A DNA stretch of 64,000 bases from Leifsonia psychrotolerans (GTDB taxonomy: Bacteria; Actinomycetota; Actinomycetes; Actinomycetales; Microbacteriaceae), in assembly GCF_013410665.1 (NCBI RefSeq), contig NZ_JACCFM010000001.1:2356001-2420000 (forward strand). Direction: 5' to 3'. Under the pieces are notes generated by a model. The model made no database searches and was not told where the DNA came from. It saw nothing but the letters and a program-made list of their open reading frames with translations. Both the position numbers and the translations under genes were made by a program. Of this stretch, positions 36,622-46,191 are shown in pieces; within the stretch, counting starts at the first letter, position 1; every line of letters starts with the position of its first letter.

Positions 36622-37278
36622 ATGGCAATCGAACGCAAAACACTCCGCTCACAGGTGCGGGACGAATTGCTGGCGCGCATGCGATCGGGTGAAGCTCAGC
36701 CGGGCGAGGGCATCAATGAGGTGCAGCTCGCGTCGGAACTCGGAGTGAGTCGCACCCCGCTTCGTGAAGCGCTGATCGGCCTCGAAAGTGAGGGGCAGAT
36801 CACGAGCGAGAACGGCAAGGGCTTCCGCTTCGTGAAGCTGAGCGCCACCGAGTTCGAGGAACTCGGCCCGGTCATCGCGACCCTGGAGGGCCTCGCCATC
36901 GAGCTCACTCCTCTCGTCGACCTGCAGACGATTGGTCGCCAGCTCGTGCGGATGTCGGCAGAGTTCCACGAGGACATCGCCGCGCACTCCGAGGTCGCCC
37001 ATCGCGACGACGAGTGGCACGAACTCATGCTGAGCGCGTGCCCCAATGCACGTCTGCTCGAACTCATCGGCGGCGTCCGCGGTCTCTTCCACCGTTACGA
37101 ATCACTTCTCGTCTCGAATGAGGCAATGATTGGGCGCGTTGCCGCCGAGCACGCGACGATCGCGCACTGTCTGGCCGAAGGCGATGTCGCGGGCGCCCAG
37201 ACCGCACTCAAATCGAACTGGCTGAACGGCGTGCAGCGCATTCTGGCGAATGCAGAGCTGACCGCGACCCTGGTCTAG
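36622..37278 (+). CDS. GntR/FadR-type regulator, copy 2
   Basis: A 218-residue paralogue of copy 1: MAIERKTLRSQVRDELLARM against MLIERKTLREQVRTELLNRI, the same SRTPLREALIGLE recognition region, and RDDEWHELMLSACPNARLLEL in the FCD domain. GGGAGG lies 5 nt before the ATG. The DNA-binding parts are more alike than the ligand domains, suggesting one operator recognised in response to two ligands. The stop codon lies directly at the start of a large repeat array. Confidence 0.9.
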   Translation: MAIERKTLRSQVRDELLARMRSGEAQPGEGINEVQLASELGVSRTPLREALIGLESEGQITSENGKGFRFVKLSATEFEELGPVIATLEGLAIELTPLVDLQTIGRQLVRMSAEFHEDIAAHSEVAHRDDEWHELMLSACPNARLLELIGGVRGLFHRYESLLVSNEAMIGRVAAEHATIAHCLAEGDVAGAQTALKSNWLNGVQRILANAELTATLV

Positions 37279-38254
37279 GTCGAGCCGCGCCCGCCGATCA
37301 AGCCCACCCCGCCGATCGAGCTCACCCCGCTGATCTTGCCCACCCCGCTGATCGACCCCACCCCGCTGATCGAGCGTGTCGAGATCCCGTCAGCCACACA
37401 CGGAACAGGGAACCGCGGTCTCGACAGGCTCGACCCACGGGACACCGATCGACCCCACCCCGCTGATCGAGCCCACCCCGCTGATCGAGCCCACCCGCTG
37501 ATCGAGCCCACCCCGCCGATCGAGCGTGTCGAGATCCCGTCAGCCACACACGAGGCCGGGAACCGCGGTCTCGACAGGCTCGACCCACGGGACACCGATC
37601 GACCCCACCCGCTGATCGAGCCCACCCCGCTGATCGACCCCACCCCGCTGATCGAGCGTGTCGAGATCCCGTCAGCCACACACGAGGCCGGGAACCGCGG
37701 TCTCGACAGGCTCGACCCACGGGACACCGATCGACCCCACCCGCTGATCGACCCCACCCCGCCGATCGAGCCCACCCCGCTGATCGAGCGTGTCGAGATC
37801 CCGTCACCCGCCCACGAGACCGGGAACCACGGTCTCGACAGGCTCGACCCACGGGACGCTGATCGAGCCCACCCCGCCGATCGACCCCACACCGCTGATC
37901 GAGCGTGTCGAGATCCCGTCAGCCACACACGAGGCCGGGAACCGCGGTCTCGACAGGCTCGACCCACGGGACACCGATCGACCCCACCCCGCTGATCGAG
38001 CCCACCCCGCTGATCGAGCCCACCCCGCCGATCGAGCCCACCCCGCTGATCGAGCGTGTCGAGATCCCGTCACCCGCCCACGAGACCGGGAACCACGGTC
38101 TCGACAGGCTCGACCCACGGGACACTGATCGAGCCCACCCCGCCGATCGAGCGTGTCGAGATCCCGTCAGCCACCCTCGAGACCGGGAACCACGGTCTCG
38201 ACAGGCTCGACCCACGGCACGCCGATCGAGCGTTTCGAGACACGACGTGCGGTG
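37279..38254. repeat. Large compound repeat array (about 1 kb)
   Basis: Two interleaved units. The short one, about 18 nt (GATCGAGCCCACCCCGCT and variants), occurs in runs. The long one, about 80 nt, joins GATCGAGCGTGTCGAGATCC, CGTCA(G/C)CC(A/C)..., a variable GGGAACC(G/A)CGGTCTCGACAG piece and GGCTCGACCCACGGGACAC; it recurs about seven times from 37369 to 38230. Copies differ by few substitutions, indicating recent expansion or gene conversion. Frames are open on both strands purely from the repeat. It sits between the 3' ends of gntR copy 2 and the GIY-YIG gene. Confidence 0.9.
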
Positions 38255-38548
38255 CTAGCTCTCGGGAGGCGGCGTCCCCGAGCGACTCAGGCCAGGCAAA
38301 TCAGCCAGTCGCCCTTCGATCAAAGCGATGCGTTTCTGGCGACCCCAGCCCTGCACCTGCTTCTCCCGAGCGTAGGCATCCTCGATTCGCTCGCACTCCT
38401 CGACGTAGACCAGGCGCACCGGCATCCGTCGCCGTGTATACGCGGCGCCCTCACCGTGATTGTGTTGCCAGAGCCGTCGTTCGATATCCCATGTGCTTCC
38501 GACGTAGAACGAGTCGTCGGAGCACTGCAACACGTACATGAATGGCAT
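38255..38548 (-). CDS. GIY-YIG nuclease family protein (small, stand-alone)
   Basis: A 97-residue single-domain GIY-YIG protein: MYVLQCSDDSFYVGST is the GIY-YIG pair (here MYV and YVG), with DIERRLWQHN carrying the conserved Arg/His region and DAYAREKQVQGW the metal-binding Glu. Such UPF0213/YhbQ-like proteins are common, and their natural substrate is mostly unknown. It is flanked on both sides by repeat arrays and has no operon partner. Confidence 0.88.
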   Translation of the reverse strand: MPFMYVLQCSDDSFYVGSTWDIERRLWQHNHGEGAAYTRRRMPVRLVYVEECERIEDAYAREKQVQGWGRQKRIALIEGRLADLPGLSRSGTPPPES

Positions 38549-38611
38549 GCGCGACAGGCTGACAGGAAGCCGTCGCGGCGTTGGCCGGATGCAGGAAATC
38601 CGTGGACAACT

Positions 38612-38817
38612 ACCGCTGATCGAGCCTGTCGAGATACGACCCGCAGCAAACTAGGGTCTCGACACGCTCGACCAACGGGGAATCGGTTGCTGAGCCTGTC
38701 GAGACATAGGGTCTCGACACGCTCGACCAACGGGGAATCGGTTGCTGAGCCTGTCGAGACATAGGGTCTCGACACGCTCGACCAACGGGGAATCGGTTGT
38801 CGAGCTGTCGAGACACC
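38612..38817. repeat. Repeat array with 55-bp tandem period
   Basis: After an inverted unit (GATCGAGCCTGTCGAGATAC), the block beginning AGGGTCTCGACACGCTCGAC recurs at 38653, 38708 and 38763, an exact 55-bp period. Each copy contains CAACGGGGAATCGGTTG and CTGTCGAGACA. It lies between the GIY-YIG gene 5' end and the 3' end of the sugar permease gene. No gene supported. Confidence 0.9.
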
Positions 38818-38832
38818 ACCACAGAGTTGCTG

Positions 38833-39687
38833 CTAGCCCTTGACGGCGCCGCCGAGCAGGCCGGAAATGAACTGACGCTGGAAGATCAGAAAGAGGATCA
38901 GCAGCGGCAACGTCGCCAACAGCGAGCCCAGCATGAGGCCCGAGTAGTCAACTCGCGACAAGCCAATCATCGTGTTCAACGCGACGGGGATCGTGTAGTT
39001 GTCCTCGGTATTCAGCATCAGCAGCGGCCAGATGAACGCGTTCCACTGGGTCATGAACGTGTAGATGATCAGGGCGGCGATCTGCGGCCGGGCCACCGGC
39101 AGCACGATGCCGTAGAACGTGCGGAACTCGCTGGCCCCGTCGATCCGCGACGATTCGATGAGCGAATCAGGGAAGTCGAGGAAGGACTGACGCATGAGGA
39201 AGATGCCGAAGGCACTGGCTAGGAACGGCAGGATCACGGCCTGGTACGTGTCGATCCAACCGAGGCTGGCCATCATCTGGAACAGCGGAACGAGCAGAAC
39301 CTGCATCGGAATCATCATCGTGACGAGGATGACGCCGAGCGCGATACCGCGGCCGCGAAACTTGAACTTCGCCAGCCCGTAGCCGGCCATGATGCTGATC
39401 ATCGAGCTGAACACGGTGTAGATGACCGCGAGCAGCAGGCTGTTCACCATGACGCGACCGAAGTTCACATCATGCTGCAGCCGAGCCAGGTTGTTCAGCA
39501 GTTCGCCGCCCGGAAGCACCGGTAGTGGCGTGCCGAACAAGTCGGAGGTCTGATGCGTCGAGGCAATGACCATCCAGAGGAATGGGATGAGGCTGATGAT
39601 CGAACCGACCAACAGCACGAAATAGATCGGAGCCTGGCGGATGGCCGAGCCGAGTCGGGCGGAGGCCGCCGGTGTGGCGCGGGTCAC
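38833..39687 (-). CDS. Carbohydrate ABC importer permease (MalG-type)
   Basis: A 284-residue membrane permease with six helices and the EAA-loop ESSRIDGASEFRTFYGIVLP that docks on the ATPase. The GTG at 39687 is preceded by GAGGGAG and overlaps the upstream permease stop by 4 nt; the open frame continues further upstream without conservation. No ATPase gene is present, so a shared MsiK/UgpC-type ATPase encoded elsewhere is expected, as is common for CUT1 systems in actinobacteria. Confidence 0.9.
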   Translation of the reverse strand: MTRATPAASARLGSAIRQAPIYFVLLVGSIISLIPFLWMVIASTHQTSDLFGTPLPVLPGGELLNNLARLQHDVNFGRVMVNSLLLAVIYTVFSSMISIMAGYGLAKFKFRGRGIALGVILVTMMIPMQVLLVPLFQMMASLGWIDTYQAVILPFLASAFGIFLMRQSFLDFPDSLIESSRIDGASEFRTFYGIVLPVARPQIAALIIYTFMTQWNAFIWPLLMLNTEDNYTIPVALNTMIGLSRVDYSGLMLGSLLATLPLLILFLIFQRQFISGLLGGAVKG

Positions 39688-40607
39688 GATTTCTCCCTCG
39701 TGAGACGGAACTGAATGAGCGCGATCACCGCGGTGATGGCGACAATCATCCACCCGATAGCGGAGGCATAGCCGAAGTCGAACTGACGGAAACCAACCTT
39801 ATAGAGGTAGAGCACTGGCGTGAGTGTGGCATCGCTCGGTCCTCCCCCGGTGAGAATGAAGTTTTCGTCGAAGAGCTGCAGGGCGCCGATCGTCGAGGTA
39901 ATGCCGGTAAAAAGCAGCACCGGGCGCAACTGCGGAATGACAATCTTCGAGAAGATCGCCCAGCGGCCCGCCCCATCCATTCGTGCCGCTTCGTAGAGCT
40001 CGCCGGGGATCGCCTGGAGCCCGGCCAGAATGATGACCATGTTGTATCCGGTCCAACGCCAGGTGATCGAGGCGATCAGGGCGACCCGCGCCCAGATCTC
40101 GTTGTTCAGCCAGTCGACCGGTGCGATGCCGAGCACGCCGATCATCTGGTTGACGGCGCCGCCATCGGTGGCCAGCATGATGCGGAAGACGACCGAGTAG
40201 GCGACCAGCGTCGTCACGGCAGGCAGGAAGTGCAGTACGCGAAAGCCGCCCTTGAATTTCAGCCAGCTTTGGTTGAGCAAGTAGGCCAGGCCGACGGCCA
40301 GGCCCATCATCAGTGGAACCTGGATGACGAGCAGGATGCCAGCGTTGAACAGGCTCTTTGCGATCAGTGGATCGGCGAACAGGCGAGCGTACTGTTCGAG
40401 ACCGACGAACTCGGTCTGACCGCCCACGGTCTTCGTCATGCTCTGCCACAACGAAGAGACGAGCGGGTAGGCGAAGAACAGTGCAAAAAGAACGAGAGCA
40501 GGGGCGGCGAAGTACAACCCCGGACGCTGGAGCTTGCGCCCCAGCGTCCGCGGAGCGGTTCGCCCGGTGTGGGCGCGGTTACGCGCCCGCGTGGACGAGA
40601 TGGCCAT
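39684..40607 (-). CDS. Carbohydrate ABC importer permease (MalF-type)
   Basis: A 307-residue permease with a basic cytoplasmic N-terminus, then six or more helices. The EAA loop reads YEAARMDGAGRWAIFSKIVIP. It begins 1 nt after the binding-protein stop and overlaps the MalG-type gene by 4 nt. With the neighbouring GH42 enzyme it probably handles a galactoside. Confidence 0.9.
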   Translation of the reverse strand: MAISSTRARNRAHTGRTAPRTLGRKLQRPGLYFAAPALVLFALFFAYPLVSSLWQSMTKTVGGQTEFVGLEQYARLFADPLIAKSLFNAGILLVIQVPLMMGLAVGLAYLLNQSWLKFKGGFRVLHFLPAVTTLVAYSVVFRIMLATDGGAVNQMIGVLGIAPVDWLNNEIWARVALIASITWRWTGYNMVIILAGLQAIPGELYEAARMDGAGRWAIFSKIVIPQLRPVLLFTGITSTIGALQLFDENFILTGGGPSDATLTPVLYLYKVGFRQFDFGYASAIGWMIVAITAVIALIQFRLTREKS

Positions 40608-40608
40608 G

Positions 40609-41922
40609 TTACTTCGCGATCTTGCGATCGGTTGCGGTGGCGATCTGCTTGGCAGCGTCGTCGAGGGTCTTCTTCGGGTCGGCGCCGTTCAGCACCGAGG
40701 CGACGACGGCGTTGGCCACGATGTCCTGCGCCTTCGCATTGTCGGTCGTGTAGTTGATCGACGGGATGTTCGGGGTCTGCTCGGCGAACAGCTCGTACAC
40801 CTTTTGCCCCGAGAAGTAGGGGTCCGGCTGCTGGAAGTAGCCGTCCTTGAGAGCAGGTAGGTACGAGGGAAAGAGTCCTTCGTTCTTCATCATGTCGGCC
40901 TGATTGGTGGCGTCGGCCAGCAGCCAGGTGACGAAGGATGCCGCGAGGTTGGGGTTCTTCGCCTGCGCGGGAACCGCGAGGCCGGATCCGCCGCTGTTCG
41001 AGGTGCGAACGCCGCCATCGGCGAACGCCGGAAGCTCGGTCACGCCATACTTCCCGGCAAGTTCGGGCATTTCACCGGTGAGGGTACCGATCCACCAGAC
41101 AGCCTCCGGGGTCACCGCCGAGTCGCCGTCCTTGGCGGAGGTGACGCGGCCATCCCAGCCCTTGACGTTCTTGATCAAGCCTTTGTCGTTCATATCCTTG
41201 AGCACGGTGAGTGCTTCGACTGCCTTCGGCGAGTTGACGGCGACGTTTCCGTCGGCGTCGAAGAGGCCCTGACCCTGCTGCTGCAGCATCATCGTGAAGC
41301 CACCACCCGTGGAGAGGTCGGTCGACATCAGCGTGTGGCCGGTCTTGGCCTTGATGGTCTCACCGGCGGAGATGAGGGCGTTCCAGGTGGTCAGCGATGC
41401 CGGGTCGACGCCGGCCTCGGCCAGGTAGTCGGAACGGTAGTAGAGCCCGACGGTGCCCGAGTCCCACGGCGCGACCATGAGCTGGTCCTTGTCATTCGAC
41501 GAAGCGGTCCACTTCGACTGGTCGAAGTCGGCCTTCTTGTCGCCGAGGACCGGGTTCAAGTCGATCAGGCCGTTCGGGAACTGTGAGATGTAGCCCGGAG
41601 CCCGGTCGGTCTCGATGGTGACGACATCCGGAAGTCCGCTGCCGGCCTGCAGGCCGACCGAAAGCTTGTCGTAGGCGTTGTCGTAGCCGACATCGACGAC
41701 CTTGATGGATGTCCCGGCGTGGCTGGCTTCGTACTCCTTGGCCTTGCGCTTGAGCGCGACCGCGGCCGAGTCCCAGGACCAGACGGTAATGTCACCGGAG
41801 ACTTTGGTGCTCGGGTCGAGTGCCGGGGCGGACTGGCCGCCGGTGCCACCCGTGGCGCAACCGGCCAGGAGTGCCATCGCGGCGAGAGCGGTGACCGGGA
41901 CAAGATACTTGCTGGATTTCAT
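40609..41922 (-). CDS. Carbohydrate ABC importer, substrate-binding lipoprotein
   Basis: A 437-residue extracellular solute-binding protein (family 1). The lipoprotein signal ends ALLAGC (Cys22), followed by a Gly/Ser linker and the sugar-binding fold (VSGDITVWSWDSAAVALKRK at its start). First gene of the three-gene importer operon. An AAGGAAG site precedes the ATG, and a TGTATACA palindrome lies 31 nt upstream. Ligand not determined; an oligosaccharide or galactoside is likely from context. Confidence 0.9.
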   Translation of the reverse strand: MKSSKYLVPVTALAAMALLAGCATGGTGGQSAPALDPSTKVSGDITVWSWDSAAVALKRKAKEYEASHAGTSIKVVDVGYDNAYDKLSVGLQAGSGLPDVVTIETDRAPGYISQFPNGLIDLNPVLGDKKADFDQSKWTASSNDKDQLMVAPWDSGTVGLYYRSDYLAEAGVDPASLTTWNALISAGETIKAKTGHTLMSTDLSTGGGFTMMLQQQGQGLFDADGNVAVNSPKAVEALTVLKDMNDKGLIKNVKGWDGRVTSAKDGDSAVTPEAVWWIGTLTGEMPELAGKYGVTELPAFADGGVRTSNSGGSGLAVPAQAKNPNLAASFVTWLLADATNQADMMKNEGLFPSYLPALKDGYFQQPDPYFSGQKVYELFAEQTPNIPSINYTTDNAKAQDIVANAVVASVLNGADPKKTLDDAAKQIATATDRKIAK

Positions 41923-41946
41923 GATGACTTCCTTGTCGAGTGCTCA

Positions 41947-41965
41947 GAATATTGTATACAGTACA
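41947..41965 (-). promoter_or_regulatory. TGTATACA-type operator of the sugar importer
   Basis: GAATATTGTATACAGTACA with core TGTATACA at 41953-41960, ending 25 nt before the binding-protein start. It differs by one base from 47960-47978 upstream of the amidohydrolase, and shares the palindromic core with the sites at 26597, 26736 and 36542. Confidence 0.6.
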
Positions 41966-42034
41966 CGGACCGTGAGGATCAGTCAACATACTTCGTACGC
42001 TCGGCCGGCGCGAGGGAGAGAACCGCCGCACGCG

Positions 42035-42440
42035 GTGACAGGGTCTCGACAGGCTCGACCAACGGGCGGGCTCGAGCAACGGGAAGGATCGAGCACCCCA
42101 CCGCTGATCGAGCTCGTCGAGATCCCGCGACCACGACCCGAGACGGGTGAACCAGGGTCTCGACAAGCTCGACCAACGGGCGGGCTCGACCAACGGGAAG
42201 GAGTGAACCGCCGCACGCGGTGACAGGGTCTCGACAGGCTCGACCAACGGGAGGGCACCACCAACGGGAAGGATCGAGCACCCCACCGCTGATCGAGCCT
42301 GTCGAGATCCCGCGACCACGACCCGAGACGGGTGAACCAGGGTCTCGACAGGCTCGACCAACGGGCGGGCACGACCAACGGGCGGGCTCGACCAACGGGC
42401 GGGCACGACCAACGGGCGGGCACAAAACCGACAAGGAGGC
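42035..42440. repeat. TCGA-rich repeat array
   Basis: A roughly 180-nt super-unit (GGTCTCGACAGGCTCGACCA, ACGGGCGGGCTCGA..., GATCGAGCACCCCACCGCTG, GAGATCCCGCGACCACGACC, GAGACGGGTGAACCAGGG) appears twice, near 42042 and 42228. It is followed by short ACGGGCGGGC(A/T)CGACCA iterations to 42420. It lies between the sugar-importer operator and the 3' end of the SDR gene. No gene supported. Confidence 0.88.
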
Positions 42441-42474
42441 GCGGACGGACGCACGGCGGGGTTCCCGCCGCGTC

Positions 42475-43230
42475 TCAGGTGCGGCGGTCTGCCTGCCAGG
42501 TTCGATACGAGGAAGCGGTTCCACCAGCAAGTTCTCCGCCATCCACCACGAGCTGCTGGCCGGTAATGAAGGCGGCCTCGGCAGAGGCGAGGAAGTAGAA
42601 CGCCGACGCAATCTCGGCGGGCTCTGCGTGACGCCCACTGGGAATCTTCGCGTTCACCTCATCAATCATCTCGTCGGTATATTCCAGTCGCTGCATGGGT
42701 GTCATCACATATCCGGGACTCACGCACGCCGTGCGTACCCGAGGCGCCAATTCCAGTGCAACACTGCGGCAGAGTGCGAGAACGGCGGCCTTCGACGCGT
42801 TGTAGTCGGCATACCAGGGGTATCCCGCGGTGGCATTCGTCGACGCCGTCGCCAGCAGAACGCCCGAGCCCGCCTCATACATCTGCCGGCCGGCGGCCTG
42901 CCACAGATTGATGACCCCACGCACATTGATCGCCAGCAGCGTGTCGATCTCGGCCGGCTTCATCTCGAGGAACGGCCGACGGATGCTGATGCCCGCGTTC
43001 GCGATGGCGACATCCACCCGGCCGTCCTCCCGCACGATCTCGCCGATGCGAGCGGCGACTTGTTCGTGGTCGGTAACGTCACAGTGCCGCCAGATCGCTC
43101 CGGCCGTTGGCGCGGCCGGAGCGGTCAGGTCGAGGTTGTAAACCCGCGCTCCCCCGGCAGTGAACCGGTCGGCCGTGGCTTGGCCAATGCCCGACGAGGC
43201 TCCGGTGATGACGACGATCTGCTCCGTCAT
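42475..43230 (-). CDS. Short-chain dehydrogenase/reductase
   Basis: A 251-residue SDR with TGASSGIG near 10-17, NAG in IANAGIS, and Y-x-x-x-K in YADYNASKAA. Asp35 after beta-2 (YNLDLT) suggests NAD. It follows the amino-acid-type importer ATPase by 54 nt on the same strand, so it may act on the imported compound. Substrate unknown. Confidence 0.85.
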   Translation of the reverse strand: MTEQIVVITGASSGIGQATADRFTAGGARVYNLDLTAPAAPTAGAIWRHCDVTDHEQVAARIGEIVREDGRVDVAIANAGISIRRPFLEMKPAEIDTLLAINVRGVINLWQAAGRQMYEAGSGVLLATASTNATAGYPWYADYNASKAAVLALCRSVALELAPRVRTACVSPGYVMTPMQRLEYTDEMIDEVNAKIPSGRHAEPAEIASAFYFLASAEAAFITGQQLVVDGGELAGGTASSYRTWQADRRT

Positions 43231-43284
43231 GGAGCACCTCCAGTTGATTGCGACAATCGGGTGACGAGTACGCGCCGAACGTCC

Positions 43285-44094
43285 CTAGAGAACCTTCGAG
43301 AGGAACTGCTGCGTTCGAGGACTCTGCGGGTTGGCGATGACCGTGCGCGGGTCGCCCTTCTCGACGACAACTCCACCGTCGACAAAGGTGAGCGAGTCGC
43401 CGACTTCCCGGGCGAACCCGATCTCGTGCGTAACGACGACCATGGTCATGCCGCCGAGCGCGAGGGTCTTCATAACCTCGAGCACCTCGTCGACGAGCTC
43501 GGGGTCGAGGCCCGACGTCGGCTCGTCGAAGAGCATCACCGACGGATCCATCGCCAGCGAACGAGCGATCGCCACCCGCTGCTGCTGGCCACCCGAGAGC
43601 TGGTTCGGGAACTTATGGCCGTGCGTGCCGAGTCCGACCATTTCGAGCAATGCCTGCGCCCGCTCCTTGGCCTCCTTCTTCGGCATGCCCTTCACCTTGA
43701 TCGGACCACAGGCCACGTTTTCGAGGGCATTCATGTTGTTGAACAGGTTGAAGCGTTGGAACACCATGCCGATGCCGAGCCGGAACTTCGCATAGTCCTT
43801 CGAGCTCCACTCGTAAAACTTGTCGTCCCGGTAGTCGTAGCCGACGTCGGATCCCGACACCCGGATGCGCCCACTGTCGATGGTCTCGAGGGCGTTCAGG
43901 CAACGCAGAAACGTCGATTTACCCGAACCCGACGGGCCGATCACGACGGCAACCTCGCCCGCGGCCACCTCGAAGTTGATGCCGGCCAACACCTGGTTCG
44001 AGCCGAACGACTTGTAGACCTGCTCGGCAATGATGATGGGAGAGGTGGCCGCGGCATCCGCCGAAAGCACCAGACCTGTCTGAATCTGCGTCAT
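43285..44094 (-). CDS. Polar amino-acid-type ABC importer, ATPase
   Basis: A 269-residue GlnQ/HisP-type ATPase: Walker [16 protein letters not shown], signature [16 protein letters not shown], Walker [14 protein letters not shown] and switch His in [12 protein letters not shown]. The ATG at 44094 overlaps the permease stop by 4 nt; upstream open codons are the permease gene in another frame. Confidence 0.92.
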   Translation of the reverse strand: MTQIQTGLVLSADAAATSPIIIAEQVYKSFGSNQVLAGINFEVAAGEVAVVIGPSGSGKSTFLRCLNALETIDSGRIRVSGSDVGYDYRDDKFYEWSSKDYAKFRLGIGMVFQRFNLFNNMNALENVACGPIKVKGMPKKEAKERAQALLEMVGLGTHGHKFPNQLSGGQQQRVAIARSLAMDPSVMLFDEPTSGLDPELVDEVLEVMKTLALGGMTMVVVTHEIGFAREVGDSLTFVDGGVVVEKGDPRTVIANPQSPRTQQFLSKVL

Positions 44095-45062
44095 AGTGAC
44101 CCTCCCGAGCCCATCGTGGTGTCGACCGCTAGTTTGCGCTTCGCCTGGGCCGCCAGAAGCAGTGAGCGGCCCCAACTGGCCCGCGGCGACGGCGGCAAGT
44201 TGGCCGTGCCGAACTTCTTTTCGAGTTTGTTCTGAAAATAGGTTGCGACGGCGGTCATCACCATGTACCAAATACTCACCACGATCAGCAGTTCCATGAT
44301 CTTGCTGTTCTGCTTGTAGATCTGGCTGGCATTGGTCATGAGGTCATTGCCGGCGACAACATAAACGAGCGATGTGGTCTTGAGCATGCTGATGAACTCG
44401 TTGCCGATCGGCGGCAGGATGATACGCCCGGCCTGCGGGAGCACCACGATGCGCATGCGTTGGGCCGGCGTCATCCCGATCGAGCTGGCGGCTTCGGATT
44501 GACCGATGTCGACTGCCTGGATGCCGGCGCGCACAGTTTCGGCTGCATAGGCACCAAGGTTCAAAGCCAAGCCGAGCATGGCCGCGTTGAATCCGGTCAT
44601 CAGCACATTCATGTCCCACTGGTAGCCAATGGTGGTGAACGGGATGGCGATGGTGAGTGTGGGAAAGAGGAAGGCGAGGTTGAACCAGAAGATCAACTGA
44701 ACCAAAACCGGCGTGCCGCGGAAGAACCAGATGTAAAGGTTACTGAGCATCTGGGCGAGCGGGTTGGACGACAGCTTCATGATCGCGAGGATCACGCCGA
44801 TGCTGAGGCCGACGACGGTGGAGATAATCGAAAGTTCGAGCGTGACCAGCACACCCGCGAGAATCTTGGGAAAGACCAGGTAAGCCGCTACATCCGACCA
44901 TGAGATGTGCGGGTTGGCGGCCAGGGCGAAGAGGAATCCGACCAGCGCCACGACGCAGAGGATGCCGACGATGATGCGGCCGGGATGCTTCAGCCTGACG
45001 GTGTTCGTCGGGTCAGGCTGCACCACCGTCGCCGCTCGGGTCATTGTTGCGTGTTCCAGCAT
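44091..45062 (-). CDS. Polar amino-acid-type ABC importer, permease
   Basis: A 323-residue HisM/GlnP-type permease with two N-terminal-region helices (about 30-80), the [15 protein letters not shown] segment near 125, the EAA-type loop around [22 protein letters not shown] and [25 protein letters not shown] lies 8 nt before the ATG at 45062. An in-frame GTG at 45077 is less likely since it overlaps that site. The N-terminal extension of about 75 residues is longer than in many permeases. Confidence 0.88.
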   Translation of the reverse strand: MLEHATMTRAATVVQPDPTNTVRLKHPGRIIVGILCVVALVGFLFALAANPHISWSDVAAYLVFPKILAGVLVTLELSIISTVVGLSIGVILAIMKLSSNPLAQMLSNLYIWFFRGTPVLVQLIFWFNLAFLFPTLTIAIPFTTIGYQWDMNVLMTGFNAAMLGLALNLGAYAAETVRAGIQAVDIGQSEAASSIGMTPAQRMRIVVLPQAGRIILPPIGNEFISMLKTTSLVYVVAGNDLMTNASQIYKQNSKIMELLIVVSIWYMVMTAVATYFQNKLEKKFGTANLPPSPRASWGRSLLLAAQAKRKLAVDTTMGSGGSL

Positions 45063-45143
45063 GCGTGTTGCTCCCACTTGGGTTGTCGGGCACGGTCGGT
45101 TCTGGACCGACCGTGCCCTGTTTTAGAGCGCAGAAGGGGGCGG

Positions 45144-46097
45144 TTATTTGCCCTGGTTGACCGTGGCCTCGGTGACAGCCATGCCGCTGAGGTCCCATGC
45201 AGCCAGGATCTTGTCGTAGTCACCGTCGGCGATGAGCTGGTTCACCGTGTCCTGGATGAGCGTGATGAGCTCGGTGTTCTTCGGGTCGACGGCGATGCCG
45301 AAGAGGGAGTTGCCGGGGATTTCGATGGCTTCAATCGCGCCGCCGGCCTCCTTGGCACGGAAGACTCCGACCGGGTAGTCGTTCATGCCGGCCTGCGCGC
45401 GACCGCTCTGCAGCTGCAGCAGCGCCTCGGGATCGTTGGCGAATCCGAGAATCTCAATGGGAGCCTGGCCCGCAGCGACGCAGTCTTCGCTGAAGGTGGT
45501 GGTGAGCTGCATATAGTAGCCGTTGTCGAGCACGGCCATGGTGTGACCGCAGAGGTCGGTCGGCGCCGTGATCCCCTCAGGGTTGCCCTTAGCCACGATG
45601 ATTGCTCCCGAGGACCGGGCGTAGTCGACGAAGGATGCCTTCTCACGGCGCACCTCGGTGTCATTGAAACCCGAGGCGAGAACGTCGAAACGGCCAGAGG
45701 CGACGCCGGGCATCATCGAGTTCACATCGGAGTTGATGATCTCAACCTTGACGCCCCACGAGTCGGCGATGGCACGCACGAGTGACATGTCGACGCCGAC
45801 CATGGTTTTACCATCGGTGTCGAACATCTCCATGGGCGGGTAGCCATCGGCCGTGGCGACCTTGAGGCCGTTGGTCTTGATGTTTGCCGGAACGCGGGCG
45901 GCGAAGTCGGCGTTCTGGGTGATGCCCTTCAACACCGATCCGGCCAAGTCACCCGACGGGATCGTGTTTTTGACGGCGGCGGCCGGGGCGCCGGCGTCGG
46001 CCGCGCCCGCAAGCGATTGGCCGCCGCATCCGGTGAGCAGCAGTGAACCGAGTGCGACGACCGCGAGGGCCGTGAGGCGGAATGGAGCGTTCTTCAT
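45144..46097 (-). CDS. Polar amino-acid-type ABC importer, binding lipoprotein
   Basis: A 317-residue solute-binding protein family 3 member. Its lipoprotein signal ends SLLLTGC (Cys24), and the fold shows LKVATADGYPPMEMFDTDGK and VGVDMSLVRAIADSWGVK, both typical of amino-acid binders. AAGGAG lies 9 nt before the ATG. The ligand is unpredicted; the gene follows a YtcJ-like amidohydrolase by 94 nt, suggesting the transporter brings in that enzyme's substrate or product. Confidence 0.9.
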   Translation of the reverse strand: MKNAPFRLTALAVVALGSLLLTGCGGQSLAGAADAGAPAAAVKNTIPSGDLAGSVLKGITQNADFAARVPANIKTNGLKVATADGYPPMEMFDTDGKTMVGVDMSLVRAIADSWGVKVEIINSDVNSMMPGVASGRFDVLASGFNDTEVRREKASFVDYARSSGAIIVAKGNPEGITAPTDLCGHTMAVLDNGYYMQLTTTFSEDCVAAGQAPIEILGFANDPEALLQLQSGRAQAGMNDYPVGVFRAKEAGGAIEAIEIPGNSLFGIAVDPKNTELITLIQDTVNQLIADGDYDKILAAWDLSGMAVTEATVNQGK

Positions 46098-46191
46098 GGT
46101 TAATCTCCTTTGATTGAACGTGACGAGCGGACACTTCGTGTGGTGCGGATACGAAATATTGCGATACTGCGGAGGTAAAGTTTTTGGGGGG

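Noticed and set aside
37275..38260. Several overlapping 100-230 codon frames on both strands (RSISGVGSISG-type repeats)
   Set aside because: They are translations of a DNA repeat array, open in several frames at once, with no start-site signals; not a repeat protein gene.
37279..38817. CRISPR array
   Set aside because: Units differ in length and order, intervening sequences are themselves repeats rather than unique spacers, and no cas genes are nearby.
42220..44235. 671-codon plus-strand frame over the SDR and amino-acid importer ATPase
   Set aside because: The start lies in repeats, and the remainder is antisense to two genes with intact motifs.
46150..46175. Possible GntR operator before the amino-acid binding protein (AATATTGCGATACTG)
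   Set aside because: It resembles the variant 47960 site only partly and lacks the TATACA half; too weak to call.
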